Shown here in pieces: positions 20,438-28,747 of a DNA stretch of 64,000 nucleotides; the stretch's first letter is position 1; every line of letters begins with the position of its first letter. The position numbers and the translations under genes were made by a program. Location: assembly GCA_017307275.1 (NCBI GenBank), contig JAFKFK010000020.1:50516-114515 (forward strand), written 5' to 3'. The notes under the pieces were generated by a model. It did not search any database. It was given only the letters and a program-made list of their open reading frames with translations, and was not told the DNA's origin. This DNA comes from Alphaproteobacteria bacterium (lineage in GTDB: Bacteria > Pseudomonadota > Alphaproteobacteria > Reyranellales > Reyranellaceae).

Positions 20438-21166
20438 TCGGCGGAGCTCGGCAGCTCCCTCGGTTTCGAACCACTGCCCGTGCGCGATGATCACGCGCTC
20501 GGGGTTCCAGGCGATCATCCTTTCGACGGCTGCCTTCATCGCAGGCCGTTGCCGGGCGAAGGTGGCGCGCAGGTCGCGCGGTGTCTGGCCATCGGGCGCC
20601 GCTACGCCGCCAAGTTTGGTAAGCCAGCGCAGAGCGAGCGATCCCACCTTGTGCGGCTCGAAGTTCTCGATGAGGTCGGCGAGCACTAAAGTGCGGCTGG
20701 GGCGATGGAAGAAGACGACCTCGGTCATGTAGCTGCCGCCCACCGGCAGGGTCTCGATCTCGCTATCCCAGGCATAGCCTGTCTCGCGGTCGAGCGTGCG
20801 GAAGCCCGGCGCGATACGGCCCCTCGCTTGCTCTTCGATTCGCGGTGCCAGCCAGGCATCGGCACGAGGGAAGGCGGCCTTCCACTCCGGAACCCACCAG
20901 TAGTGAATGCGGTTTGGCCCGACGATCCAGCGCACGCTGCCGGCGGCCACGATCTCCGTCCGGAGGGACGGCGGCAGCGGCGTCGGCGAATGAATGAAGA
21001 GATCATCGCCGACCCGGATCACCGTCATGCGGGTCGGGAACGGCATTTTAAAGCCCGGCAGGGCGCCGAAATGGATGATAGGCCCGTCGACGATCCAGAC
21101 ATCGGGCACGACGGGCTTCAGCGTGTTCAGCGGCGGGTAGGTGGCCTCGGTGTCGTGGCTCGTCAT
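20414..21166 (-). CDS. DUF4336 metallo-hydrolase-like protein
   Basis: A 250-residue protein of the DUF4336 family, which has a metallo-beta-lactamase-like fold. It opens with VPDVWIVDGPIIHFGALPGFKMPFPTRMTVIRV and has a core with WIVGPNRIHYWWVPEW and LVLADLIENFEPHKVG. The classical HxHxDH motif is not obvious, so catalysis is uncertain. I chose the ATG at 21166; the frame to 21364 enters the neighbouring GTPase gene. It follows the G3E GTPase gene by 28 bases and is probably in the same transcript as CHAD and that GTPase. Confidence 0.75.
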   Translation of the reverse strand: MTSHDTEATYPPLNTLKPVVPDVWIVDGPIIHFGALPGFKMPFPTRMTVIRVGDDLFIHSPTPLPPSLRTEIVAAGSVRWIVGPNRIHYWWVPEWKAAFPRADAWLAPRIEEQARGRIAPGFRTLDRETGYAWDSEIETLPVGGSYMTEVVFFHRPSRTLVLADLIENFEPHKVGSLALRWLTKLGGVAAPDGQTPRDLRATFARQRPAMKAAVERMIAWNPERVIIAHGQWFETEGAAELRRSFRWLLD

Positions 21167-21194
21167 GTTGCAGACGACAAGTGCCGCCAGACGT

Positions 21195-22361
21195 CTACTG
21201 CTTTTGCTCGTCCTTGCCCCAACCCTTCTTCTCGGCATCGAAGAAGGAGGCGAAGACCTTGCGGATCGTGCTTTCGGCGATGTCGCGGGTGATGAACACG
21301 ACGCGGCTCTTGCGGTCGTCGCCTTCGGGCCAGGCATCGAGCGTCGCGGGCGGATGGAAGACATGCTGCACGCCGTGGATCACCACCGGCTTGTCGGTGT
21401 CCTTGACGTTCAGGATGCCCTTCATGCGCAGAAGGTCGGGCCCACGATAAGTCACCAGCGCGTCGAAGGCGGCGGCAACCGTCGACCAGCTCATCGGCTC
21501 GTCGAAGGTCATGCAGAACGCCTTGATGCGATCGTCGTGGCGGTTGGGGTTGTGCGGGTCCTGCTCGCCGCCATGTTCGTGCCCGTGATCATGATGGTCG
21601 TGCCCATGATCGTGGCCGTGACCATGACCGTGGTGATGGTGATGGCCACCGCCGCCATGGTCGTGCTCGTAGGCTTCTTCGTGCAGCCAGCGCTTCACGT
21701 CGGCGGTCTTGGTCTCGGGATTGTAGAGACCGGCGTTCAGGATCTGGTTGGGGTCGATCTCGCCGCCAGCGACGGCATGGAACGGCGCACCGGGGTTGAG
21801 CTGGTGCAGGCGGCCCTTGAGCTGTTCGAGCTTCGGCGCGTCGCTGATGTCGGTCTTGGTGAGCAGCAGCCGGTCGGCCACTGCGGCCTGCTTCACGGCT
21901 TCTTCGTGGTTGTTGAGCGTGCTCTCGCCGTTCACGCCGTCGACCGTCGTCACCACGCCGTCGAGGCGATAGCGCGAGGCGAGCAGCGGGTCGGTCATCA
22001 AGGTGTGCAGGATGGGGGCAGGGTCGGCGAGTCCGGTGGTCTCGACTACCATGCGCTTGAACGGCGTGACCTCGCCGCGCGAGCGCTTCAGGAACAGCTC
22101 GCTCATGGTGCGGACCAGGTCGCCGCGCACGGTGCAGCAGAGGCAGCCCGAGTTCAGCGTGACCATGCCCTCGTCGTCGGACTTCTCGACCAGCAGGTGA
22201 TCGAGCCCGATCTCGCCGAACTCGTTGATGATCACCGCGGTATCCGCGAGTTCCGGCCGGCGCAGCAGCTTGTTCAGGAGGGTGGTCTTGCCGCTGCCGA
22301 GGAAGCCCGTCAGCACGGTGACGGGAATGCGCTGTTCGGCGGCGTTCTGCGTGTCACTCAT
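21195..22361 (-). CDS. G3E GTPase metallochaperone (CobW/YjiA/ZNG1 type)
   Basis: GTP-dependent metal chaperone, 388 residues. Walker A is GFLGSGKTT (19-27), the metal-binding C-x-C-C motif is GCLCC (Cys73, 75, 76), and the GTPase Asp and guanine-recognition (LLTKTD) follow. Between the GTPase and the CobW C-terminal domain (ending FFDAEKKGW) lies a very His-rich loop at about 220-268 with alternating H-G-H-D, a probable Zn2+ or Co2+ buffer. It lies 22 bases after the CHAD gene. No Zur site could be recognised. Confidence 0.9.
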   Translation of the reverse strand: MSDTQNAAEQRIPVTVLTGFLGSGKTTLLNKLLRRPELADTAVIINEFGEIGLDHLLVEKSDDEGMVTLNSGCLCCTVRGDLVRTMSELFLKRSRGEVTPFKRMVVETTGLADPAPILHTLMTDPLLASRYRLDGVVTTVDGVNGESTLNNHEEAVKQAAVADRLLLTKTDISDAPKLEQLKGRLHQLNPGAPFHAVAGGEIDPNQILNAGLYNPETKTADVKRWLHEEAYEHDHGGGGHHHHHGHGHGHDHGHDHHDHGHEHGGEQDPHNPNRHDDRIKAFCMTFDEPMSWSTVAAAFDALVTYRGPDLLRMKGILNVKDTDKPVVIHGVQHVFHPPATLDAWPEGDDRKSRVVFITRDIAESTIRKVFASFFDAEKKGWGKDEQKQ

Positions 22362-22383
22362 GAAACTCTCGCTAGGAAGGATG

Positions 22384-23244
22384 TCACGCCAGCCAGAAGC
22401 GCTCGGTCTTCTTGAAGTCCTTCCAGGCCCGTTCCAGCTTGCGGCGGCGGCGTTTGTCGCCACCCGCCGCCTGCTTGGCGAGGGCCTTGAGCGCGCCAGC
22501 CACGTCTTCCGTCGGGCGGGTCGCCGTGGCGATGTCGGCCAGCATCTGGGCTGCCACCGCGCGGTCGTTCAAGGCACCGAGCGCGCCCTGCAGGCGCACC
22601 GTTGCCTCGATATAGGGCTTGGCTGCGGTGGAGGCAAAGGCAGGCTGCAGGAAGGTTGCCGCATAGCGCTGTTTCTTGATGGCGATACGGAGCTCATGCA
22701 GTTCCTCGGCATCGAGCTCCTCGAGGCCGCGGCCACGCCGCTCCACCTTGCGGTGCCGTTTCTCCAGCACTTCCCGCCCGAAGTCGTCGAGGCGGGTGTT
22801 CCGGCCCGACGGCGGCTGGGCGGCAAAGGCTGTGAGCTGCCGGTCGAAGGCATTGAATCGGGCGCCCGAAAGAGCCGCGCGGGCCCGTTGCAGATGGACG
22901 GCGGCCAACCGGGCGGCAATGCGGCTCACCGCGGGCGGCACTTCCTCGGCAGTCTCGGTGAGGAAGACGTGCAGGTCGCGGGCCGGCGCACATTCGCCCG
23001 CCAGCCACCTGGCTTCGGCCGACAGGGACCGGACGCCAGGGCCGTTGAGAGCGCCGCGGAAGACGCTGAAGGCCGCGCGCATGCGCCGGAAAGCCACCCG
23101 CGTCTGATGGATTCCGATCGGCCGGCGGCTCTGCAGGACAATGGTCCGGTACTTGGAAAGATCGACATGGCAGTTCGCCACGATGAGCCGCAGGGCGACA
23201 TCGGGGGCCATTTCGGGGGAGAGTTTGGTCGTACGGGCCGCCAT
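22384..23244 (-). CDS. CHAD domain protein
   Basis: A 286-residue all-helical CHAD protein. CHAD domains bind inorganic polyphosphate through conserved His, Lys and Arg on paired helices. Here GIHQTRVAFRRMRAAFSVFRG (N-terminal repeat, His of H-Q-x-R) and ELHELRIAIKKQRYAATFL (second repeat, H-x-x-R-x-x-x-K-K-x-R) show the two basic helices. No CYTH triphosphatase domain is fused. The ATG at 23244 is preferred over one 14 codons upstream. It leads the cluster with the G3E GTPase and DUF4336 genes. Confidence 0.88.
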   Translation of the reverse strand: MAARTTKLSPEMAPDVALRLIVANCHVDLSKYRTIVLQSRRPIGIHQTRVAFRRMRAAFSVFRGALNGPGVRSLSAEARWLAGECAPARDLHVFLTETAEEVPPAVSRIAARLAAVHLQRARAALSGARFNAFDRQLTAFAAQPPSGRNTRLDDFGREVLEKRHRKVERRGRGLEELDAEELHELRIAIKKQRYAATFLQPAFASTAAKPYIEATVRLQGALGALNDRAVAAQMLADIATATRPTEDVAGALKALAKQAAGGDKRRRRKLERAWKDFKKTERFWLA

Positions 23245-23428
23245 GCAGGCCGACCGTAGCGGCTGGCAACAATGGAGCAACCGCAAAGAACGACAGTCTG
23301 ATGAAGGTTTTATTGCAACAGGGTGAATGCGCCTTTTGACCGGAATCCTCGGATTTCGCTGGCCGGCCGGACGTTTAGCGGAAGTTTCGCACCAGCCTTT
23401 GCAGTAGCGGTAGCCGGCCGGCGTGCTC

Positions 23429-23434
23429 TAGAGT
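23429..23434 (+). promoter_or_regulatory. likely -10 box of a leaderless flavin reductase transcript
   Basis: TAGAGT lies 7 bases before the ATG at 23442, and no ribosome-binding sequence lies between. Transcription would begin at or beside the A of the ATG. Confidence 0.45.
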
Positions 23435-23441
23435 CGCTCCC

Positions 23442-23954
23442 ATGAGTATCGATGCGGTTGCCTTCAAGAAGGGCATGCGCCATCTCGCGGCGAGCGTCAC
23501 CCTGATCACCACCAGGCATCGGGAGCTGCGCGGAGGGCTGACGGCAACGGCGGTTTGTTCGGTTTCCGCCGAACCGCCGCAGATTCTGGTTTGCGTCAAC
23601 AAGACAGCGAGCGCCCACGACCCGATCGGCGAGGCGGGTGTCTTTTGCGTCAACATCCTGGCCCCCGACCATCGCAAGCTGGCGGAGCGTTTCGCCGGCA
23701 TGGACGGCGTCGAAGGCGACGAGCGGTTCTGCGACATGGGCGATTGGTTCACCCTCTCGACCGGCGCTCCGGTGTTGAAGGGCTGCCCCGTCTCGTTCGA
23801 CTGCAAGCTGGTGACCAAGGTCGAGGCCGGTACGCACACGATCTATATAGGTGAGATCGTCGACCTCGCCCTCGATCCCGAGGCGAAGCCTTTGCTCTAT
23901 GCCGACGGCGCCTTTGTGCACGTCGATGCCCTGAAGCACGCCAACGCGGCCTGA
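23442..23954 (+). CDS. flavin reductase family protein
   Basis: A 170-residue split-barrel FMN-binding protein of the HpaC/FRP family, which uses NAD(P)H to supply reduced flavin to two-component monooxygenases. Typical segments are MRHLAASVTLITT, GLTATAVCSVSAEPPQILVCVN (flavin-binding loop) and GVFCVNILAPDHRKLAERFAG. No monooxygenase gene is adjacent, so the partner lies elsewhere. It diverges from the CHAD gene by 197 bases and precedes tRNA-Gln. Confidence 0.85.
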   Translation: MSIDAVAFKKGMRHLAASVTLITTRHRELRGGLTATAVCSVSAEPPQILVCVNKTASAHDPIGEAGVFCVNILAPDHRKLAERFAGMDGVEGDERFCDMGDWFTLSTGAPVLKGCPVSFDCKLVTKVEAGTHTIYIGEIVDLALDPEAKPLLYADGAFVHVDALKHANAA

Positions 23955-23986
23955 ACGTCGAGGGGCGGCCCGTTCGCGCCCCGGGG

Positions 23987-24014
23987 TTGCACTGCGGCGC
24001 GAACCCTCTATGTT
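23987..24014 (+). promoter_or_regulatory. candidate tRNA-Gln promoter
   Basis: TTGCAC and TATGTT are separated by 16 bases and end 25 bases before the tRNA. Spacing and sequence suit a sigma-70-type promoter. Confidence 0.45.
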
Positions 24015-24039
24015 CCGCCCCGCCTGAAAGGACGCCTGC

Positions 24040-24114
24040 TGGGGCGTAGCCAAGCGGTAAGGCAGAGGATTTTGATTCCTCCATTCCCAGGTTCGAATCC
24101 TGGCGCCCCAGCCA
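24040..24114 (+). tRNA. tRNA-Gln (anticodon TTG)
   Basis: TGGGGCG (24040-24046) pairs with CGCCCCA (24104-24110) as the acceptor stem. The anticodon arm is GAGGA-TTTTGAT-TCCTC with anticodon TTG, reading CAA/CAG. The T arm contains GGTTCGAATCC, and CCA is encoded at 24112-24114. The U1-A72 end pair is typical of bacterial tRNA-Gln. Confidence 0.96.
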
Positions 24115-24221
24115 ATCGCCTTCTCCAGATTGAACATTCCCAATGTAGCGGCAACGGCCGCACGACGTCCGGTGGCCTAGCGTCTGCCTCGCGAGCCTGT
24201 CGCTCGAAGAGGAGAATGGTC

Positions 24222-24935
24222 ATGAAGGTCTCTAAGGGTATTGCCGCCGCGCTGCTCGGAACAACCCTGCTGGCGGGCGTGGTCTATGCCCAGCAGACAC
24301 CGTCTGCCCCGGCCCAGGCGACCGCGCCGGCGGCGCAGCAGAAGGAAGCCGCGCGCGACTTCGCGAAGATGTCGGCCGATGGCGCCCTGGCGTTCCGCGC
24401 CCTCCATCTCGCCCGTGTCGCGATCTTCGATGCCGATCCCGCTGCCGCGAAGAAGCTGATTGCCGATGCGCGCGCTGCGCTGGCCAAGGCCAAGACCGAT
24501 TCGACGGTTTTCCAGAAGGCCGAGGCAGACTTCAAGATGCCGCAGGGCGCGAAGGGTGCGGCCGCCGCCGGTGCCGCTTCCACGCAGCCCGTCGCGTGGC
24601 TGCCGATCGACGGCCAGCTCACCCTGGACGGGGACTTCGTGGCGACGCCGGCCAAGGCTGCGGCCGTTGCCGACGCGAACAAGTCGCTGGAGAAGGGCAA
24701 CCGCGCCGAAGCGATCGAAAAGCTCCGCGTCGCCGACGTGAAGGTGATGTTCGCGATGGCGCTGGCGCCGCTCGACAAGACCATGGCCGACGTCGACCAG
24801 GCGGCGAAGTTCCTCGACGAGGGCAAGTACTACGAAGCCAATGCCGTCATGAAGAAGGCCGAGGAAGGCGTGCGCTACGACGCGATCCTCGCCACGGCCC
24901 AGGCGCCGAAGGCGGCAGCGCCGAAGCAGAACTAG
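24222..24935 (+). CDS. YfdX family exported protein
   Basis: A 237-residue secreted protein: signal peptide about 1-24 (ending VVYAQ), then an Ala/Lys-rich helical YfdX domain with AFRALHLARVAIFDADPAAAKKLI and a second helical repeat near the C-terminus. YfdX proteins are periplasmic and acid- or stress-linked in enterobacteria; the biochemical role is unclear. ATG at 24222 is chosen because AGGAG lies 7 bases upstream, too close for the ATG two codons earlier. It stands alone after the tRNA. Confidence 0.82.
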   Translation: MKVSKGIAAALLGTTLLAGVVYAQQTPSAPAQATAPAAQQKEAARDFAKMSADGALAFRALHLARVAIFDADPAAAKKLIADARAALAKAKTDSTVFQKAEADFKMPQGAKGAAAAGAASTQPVAWLPIDGQLTLDGDFVATPAKAAAVADANKSLEKGNRAEAIEKLRVADVKVMFAMALAPLDKTMADVDQAAKFLDEGKYYEANAVMKKAEEGVRYDAILATAQAPKAAAPKQN

Positions 24936-24946
24936 CGGTCCCGACC

Positions 24947-24981
24947 TTCCTCCCCTTGATGGCGTGCATCGAGGGGAGGAA
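24947..24981. terminator. long hairpin between convergent genes
   Basis: A 15-bp stem with one G-T pair (TTCCTCCCCT/AGGGGAGGAA plus GATG/CATC) and a 5-base loop separates yfdX from the convergent DUF488 gene. There is no clear U-run, but the position suits a bidirectional terminator. Confidence 0.6.
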
Positions 24982-24992
24982 ACCTTGCTCGT

Positions 24993-25553
24993 CTAGGCCC
25001 GCTTCATCGCGCGTTCGCGGGCTCGCCAGATCTGGGCGAGTCGCGTCGTGCGGTCCTGTTCCGTCGTGAAGAGGTCGGGCAGGCCTTCCTTGCTGTCGGC
25101 CAACAGCCGGTCCTCGATGGCCGCATGCGTCTCGCTGCGGCCATCGGCCAGCAGATGCTCGATGGCAACGCTGCGTTCGGCCAGGCGTCGCGACACCAGC
25201 ACCGTGCGATGGCAGTCGAGCGGCTCCTTCTCGGCGCACATCAGGCAGAGCGTGGTGTCCGCAGCGCCGGCGACCAGGCGGTCCAGCGCTTCGGTGAATT
25301 CCGGCTTTGCCGCGAGCGACTCGTAGCTTCCGCCTGCCTGGGGCTTTCCCCCGAGGGCAGCGCCTTCATAACGATAGAGAATGTCGGCCGCGGCGAGGCG
25401 GGCCGCCAGCCGCTCGCGGCCAAACTGCGGGAAGCGCCGCGAGTAGGGCGTGGAACGCACGTCGACCAGTACTTCGACGTCGGCTGCGCTCAGAAGATCG
25501 ACGAAGCGTTCGATCGGGTGATTGGAGTGGCCGATGGTCTTGATCGGTTTCAT
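24993..25553 (-). CDS. DUF488 domain protein
   Basis: A 186-residue cytoplasmic protein of the DUF488 family. It begins MKPIKTIGHSNHPIERFVDLL, then VEVLVDVRSTPYSRRFPQF, and contains LCLMCAEKEPLDCHR, the Cys-His signature of the family. Function is unknown. The ATG at 25553 overlaps the stop of the LysR gene as ATGA, so the two are translationally coupled and co-transcribed from the LysR promoter. Confidence 0.85.
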   Translation of the reverse strand: MKPIKTIGHSNHPIERFVDLLSAADVEVLVDVRSTPYSRRFPQFGRERLAARLAAADILYRYEGAALGGKPQAGGSYESLAAKPEFTEALDRLVAGAADTTLCLMCAEKEPLDCHRTVLVSRRLAERSVAIEHLLADGRSETHAAIEDRLLADSKEGLPDLFTTEQDRTTRLAQIWRARERAMKRA

Positions 25554-26437
25554 GCGAGGCGACGGACCAGATCGATGAAGCCCAGCGTCGCAGCCGAATG
25601 CTCGTCGCGACGGCAGGCCAGATTGAGCGGCACCTTGAGCGCAGGCCACCCGGTGAGGGGGCGATAGGTTACACCCTCAAGAGGGAGGCGGCTCAAGGAG
25701 GCCGGGACAATGGTGATCCCCAACCCGGCAGCCACGAGGTTGAGGGTGGAGACGATGCGGGGCGCCTCCTGGCTGACATGGGGGCTGAAACCCGCTCCGC
25801 TGCAGGCGGCGAGGATGACGTCGTAGAGTCCGCGGCCATCGGGGCGGCGGTAGAGGATGAAATCCTCGGCCGCGAGATCCTTCAAGGTGAGCTTCGGCCG
25901 GCGCGTCAGCCGATGGCGGGCGGGCAGGGCGGCCGACATCTCCTCGTGGAGCAGGGCATGCACGGTGAGGCCCTGCGGATCGGCAAGGCCCGCGCGTATG
26001 AAGGCGATGTCCAGCCGTTCCTCGCGCAAGCCCGTCAGGAGTTCGCCCGAGCTGCTTTCCTCCAGCACGAAGGAAACATCGGGTCGCGTGCTGCGGAACT
26101 CGCGGATCGCTCGCGCCACCAGCGGATGGAACGGCGCCGAGGTCGTAAAGCCCACGGCGATGCGGCCGGTCTCGCCGCGCGCCGTACGACGCGCCCGCAC
26201 GGTAGCCTTGTCGACAGTCGCGAGGATCGCTTCGGCATCGACCAGGAAGGAGCGGCCGGCATCGGTCAGGCTGACGCCGCGGGGATGGCGCACGAAGAGG
26301 GTCGCGTCGATCTCGCGTTCGAGGGCACGGATCTGCTGCGACAGCGGCGGCTGCTGGATGTGGAGCTTCTCTGCCGCGCGCGTGACATGGCCCTCGCGGG
26401 CGACGGCAACGAAATAGCGGAGGTGGCGCAGTTCCAT
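25550..26437 (-). CDS. LysR-family transcriptional regulator
   Basis: A 295-residue LysR regulator. The N-terminal winged helix is classical (MELRHLRYFVAVAREGHVTRAAEKLHIQQPPLSQQIRALE); the rest is a periplasmic-binding-type effector domain beginning IAVGFTTSAPFHPLVARAIREF. LysR proteins usually regulate a divergent neighbour, here the TauE/SafE exporter. The ATG is 2 bases from an AT-rich palindrome and has no ribosome site, so the message may be leaderless. The effector is unknown. Confidence 0.92.
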   Translation of the reverse strand: MELRHLRYFVAVAREGHVTRAAEKLHIQQPPLSQQIRALEREIDATLFVRHPRGVSLTDAGRSFLVDAEAILATVDKATVRARRTARGETGRIAVGFTTSAPFHPLVARAIREFRSTRPDVSFVLEESSSGELLTGLREERLDIAFIRAGLADPQGLTVHALLHEEMSAALPARHRLTRRPKLTLKDLAAEDFILYRRPDGRGLYDVILAACSGAGFSPHVSQEAPRIVSTLNLVAAGLGITIVPASLSRLPLEGVTYRPLTGWPALKVPLNLACRRDEHSAATLGFIDLVRRLA

Positions 26438-26439
26438 GG

Positions 26440-26474
26440 ATATCTATCAGATATGGATATGCCATTTATCATAT
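26440..26474. promoter_or_regulatory. palindromic LysR operator region
   Basis: Two inverted repeats sit in an AT-rich island: ATATC-N5-GATAT (26440-26454, matching the T-N11-A LysR rule) and ATATG-N8-CATAT (26457-26474). They lie between the divergent LysR and TauE/SafE genes and probably mark the recognition and activation sites. Confidence 0.6.
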
Positions 26475-26530
26475 ATTTGAGAACTGGATAAGCCCGACAT
26501 AGCGTGTGGCCATCGATTGGCGAGGGCGAG

Positions 26531-27277
26531 ATGACGATCGCGATGGCAGCGGGCCTGGGGCTCCTGATGGTCTTCACGGCATTCCTGTCCGGCATCTTCG
26601 GGATGGCGGGCGGCATGGTGTTGATCGGCGTGCTGCTGTTCCTGCTGCCGCTGCCCATGGCGATGGTGCTGCATGCCGTGACGCAGATGGCCTCCAACGG
26701 ATGGCGGGCCATCCTGTGGTGGCGGCACATCCAGTGGCGGATCACGGTCTTCTATGTGCTGGGCTGCTTCATTGCCGTCGGCGCCTGGTCGCTGACGCTC
26801 TATGTCCCCGAGAAGGCGGTGGCGCTCCTGATGCTGGGCCTCTCGCCCTTTGTCCTGCGCATCGTGCCCGAACGGCTGCTGCCCGCGACCCTGGGCCCTT
26901 TGCAGGCGATGGGCGGCGGTATTGCATGCATGGCGCTGATGCTGCTGACCGGAGTCACCGGTCCGCTGATCGACCAGCTTTTCCTGCGCTCGCAAATGAA
27001 CCGGCGGCAGATCGTGGCGACCAAGGCATCGTGCCAAGTCTTCGGTCACGGCTCGAAGCTTCTCTACTTCGGCGCCTTGATCGAGCAGACCGGCTCGGTC
27101 GAGCCCTGGGTGCTGGTGATGGCAGTCGCCGCCTCGATGCTCGGCACGTCGCTCGGCAAGCAGATTCTCGAGCGGCTGTCAGACGGCCAGTTCCGCATGT
27201 GGGCCGGCCGTCTGATCACCGTGCTGGGACTCTACTATGTCGGCTACGGTTTGGTGCTGCTGACAGGCATCGCCTAG
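26531..27277 (+). CDS. TauE/SafE-family membrane exporter
   Basis: A 248-residue inner-membrane protein with about eight helices in two halves, each starting with the family's Gly-rich motif (FTAFLSGIFGMAGGMVLIG and GGGIACMALMLLTGVTGPLID). Family members move sulfite, sulfonates or organosulfur anions; the substrate here is unknown. ATG at 26531 follows GCGAGGGCGAG; an upstream GTG at 26504 would add nine residues. It is divergent from a LysR regulator that probably controls it. Confidence 0.85.
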   Translation: MTIAMAAGLGLLMVFTAFLSGIFGMAGGMVLIGVLLFLLPLPMAMVLHAVTQMASNGWRAILWWRHIQWRITVFYVLGCFIAVGAWSLTLYVPEKAVALLMLGLSPFVLRIVPERLLPATLGPLQAMGGGIACMALMLLTGVTGPLIDQLFLRSQMNRRQIVATKASCQVFGHGSKLLYFGALIEQTGSVEPWVLVMAVAASMLGTSLGKQILERLSDGQFRMWAGRLITVLGLYYVGYGLVLLTGIA

Positions 27278-27281
27278 ACGG

Positions 27282-27309
27282 CTCTTCCCGAGTGCTTACT
27301 TGGGAAGAG
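27282..27309. terminator. hairpin between convergent genes
   Basis: CTCTTCCC (27282-27289) and GGGAAGAG (27302-27309) pair exactly around a 12-base loop that contains the stop of the minus-strand gene. No strong U-run follows. Confidence 0.4.
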
Positions 27310-27685
27310 AGGCGCCTGCCTGCTTGATGGCCGAAGACAGGGCCTGACAGACTTTCTCGACCGATGAATTCTGTGCCTTGGCGGCGGCTTCGAGTTCCTG
27401 CGTCGTGCCCATCGACGAAATGGTGCCCTTCTTGCCGAGTGCCTCGGCCGCGTCGCCTTCCTTTGTGTCCGCGGGTTTCGGGATCAGCCCCATCATCTTC
27501 TGCTGTGTCGATATCGTGTCGGCGTCTGCAAAGCCCTTCTCCTTGCAGTACTGAACCACGCCGAGCTGATTGCGCGCGCTGTTGTAGGCCATCTTCATCT
27601 GATCCGGCGTCTGTGCCAGGGCCGGGCCTGTCGCTGCCAACACTATGAGCGCAGAAACCAGCAGTCCTTTGGCATCGATCTTCAT
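27296..27685 (-). CDS. small exported protein, unknown function
   Basis: A 129-residue protein with a clear signal peptide (about 1-24, ending ALAQT). The mature part is helical, starting MKMAYNSARNQLGVVQYCKEKG, with two cysteines (VQYCKEK and EKVCQAL) that could form a disulfide. Similar small alphaproteobacterial proteins are, from memory, sometimes labelled pore-forming ESAT-6 family, but no secretion system is nearby and I would not assign that role. It is a single gene, convergent with the exporter gene and divergent from the thioesterase operon. Confidence 0.65.
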   Translation of the reverse strand: MKIDAKGLLVSALIVLAATGPALAQTPDQMKMAYNSARNQLGVVQYCKEKGFADADTISTQQKMMGLIPKPADTKEGDAAEALGKKGTISSMGTTQELEAAAKAQNSSVEKVCQALSSAIKQAGASLPK

Positions 27686-27797
27686 TGCATACTCCGATCA
27701 GTACTCAGGGAACCCACCCCCTCTCGCGAGCGCGACAAGACACAGGATCGTCGTGGCCTAATTGTGGGCGTCGTAAAATTTCTGTGTAGGATGAGCT

Positions 27798-28235
27798 GTG
27801 ATCAAATCTGTTTCGAAGATTCCGCCGGGCTTTCGCGAAATCACCGAGGCGTCCGGCTTTGCTGCAGCCAATGGGCCATGGTTCGAGAAGATCGAGGGCC
27901 GTCGCGTCTGGCGCGGCTTTCTGCCCGGCCCGCAACACGCCAACGCGCTCGGCATCGTCCATGGCGGCATGCTGGCGGCCTTTCTCGATTCGGCCTTGGG
28001 TTCGGTCGTGTGGCGCGCCATCGATCGTCGTTGTGTGACCTTGCGGCTGACGCTCGATTATCTGTCGCCGGCGCGCGTCGGCGATTGGCTCGAAGCAACC
28101 GGCGAACTCGTGGGCCAGGACGAGCACATGGTGCATGTCCGGGGGCGTCTCTATGGTCCACGCCACGATGTACTCGGCGGCCTGGGCGATTTCGCGTTGC
28201 TCAGCACCCGCCGCCAGATTCCTGTCAGGAGTTAG
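27798..28235 (+). CDS. PaaI-type acyl-CoA thioesterase (first of two)
   Basis: A 145-residue hotdog-fold thioesterase. The typical active-site helix is ALGIVHGGMLAAFLDSALGSVVW, with His-Gly-Gly and the catalytic Asp; it hydrolyses acyl- or aryl-CoA. GTG at 27798 is the start, with TAGGAT just upstream acting as a ribosome site or -10 box. Its stop is one base before the GTG of a second paralogue, so the two may form a mixed oligomer or differ in substrate. It leads a four-gene operon. Confidence 0.83.
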   Translation: MIKSVSKIPPGFREITEASGFAAANGPWFEKIEGRRVWRGFLPGPQHANALGIVHGGMLAAFLDSALGSVVWRAIDRRCVTLRLTLDYLSPARVGDWLEATGELVGQDEHMVHVRGRLYGPRHDVLGGLGDFALLSTRRQIPVRS

Positions 28236-28236
28236 T

Positions 28237-28731
28237 GTGATCGACGACAATCCATCCGAAGGGTTCATCCGCATCGACTTCGACCGCGGCCGGCCCGATC
28301 CGACCTTCAACACCCACATCGGCAACCTCTACGCCAAGCGCGGCGAGAAGGGCACGCGCGACGAGTTCGTCATGGGCTTTCGCGTGCAGCCGCATATGTG
28401 CAATCCGGCGGGCGGTCTGCATGGCGGCATGATGATGAGCGTGGCCGATCTCGTCGGCACGATGGGTGGTGGCACCCTGGTGGGGCTGCGCAAGTTCCTG
28501 CCGACGGTGAACATGACCTTCGACTTCGTGGCGCCGGCCAAGGTCGGCGACTGGGTCGAAGGCCGCGCCGAAGTGGTGCGCCAGACCCGTTCGCTGCTCT
28601 TCACCAACATCTATCTGACAGTGGGTGAAGAGAAGATCCTGCGCGCCTCTTCGATTGCCAAGATTCCATCCGGTGATGGCTTCACCTTCGCCAAGGCCCG
28701 CCTGGCGCGCGAGGAGACGGCTTCATCCTAG
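28237..28731 (+). CDS. PaaI-type acyl-CoA thioesterase (second of two)
   Basis: A 164-residue hotdog-fold protein with the active-site helix NPAGGLHGGMMMSVADLVGTM (H-G-G and Asp). GTG at 28237 is chosen because AGGAG lies 5 bases upstream and the frame before it overlaps the first thioesterase gene. It has diverged well from its neighbour, sharing the fold motif but not the flanks. Part of the operon with the HAD and DSD1 genes. Confidence 0.83.
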   Translation: MIDDNPSEGFIRIDFDRGRPDPTFNTHIGNLYAKRGEKGTRDEFVMGFRVQPHMCNPAGGLHGGMMMSVADLVGTMGGGTLVGLRKFLPTVNMTFDFVAPAKVGDWVEGRAEVVRQTRSLLFTNIYLTVGEEKILRASSIAKIPSGDGFTFAKARLAREETASS

Positions 28732-28747
28732 GCCGCTTCCTGTCTGC

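Noticed and set aside
21550..21700. Tandem DNA repeat (CATGATCGTGGCC-like units)
   Set aside because: The repetition is the coding sequence of the His-rich loop of the G3E GTPase, not an independent element.
24040..24221. tRNA-Gln as an integration site for a genomic island
   Set aside because: No repeated tRNA end, integrase or change in gene type follows; YfdX and DUF488 look native.
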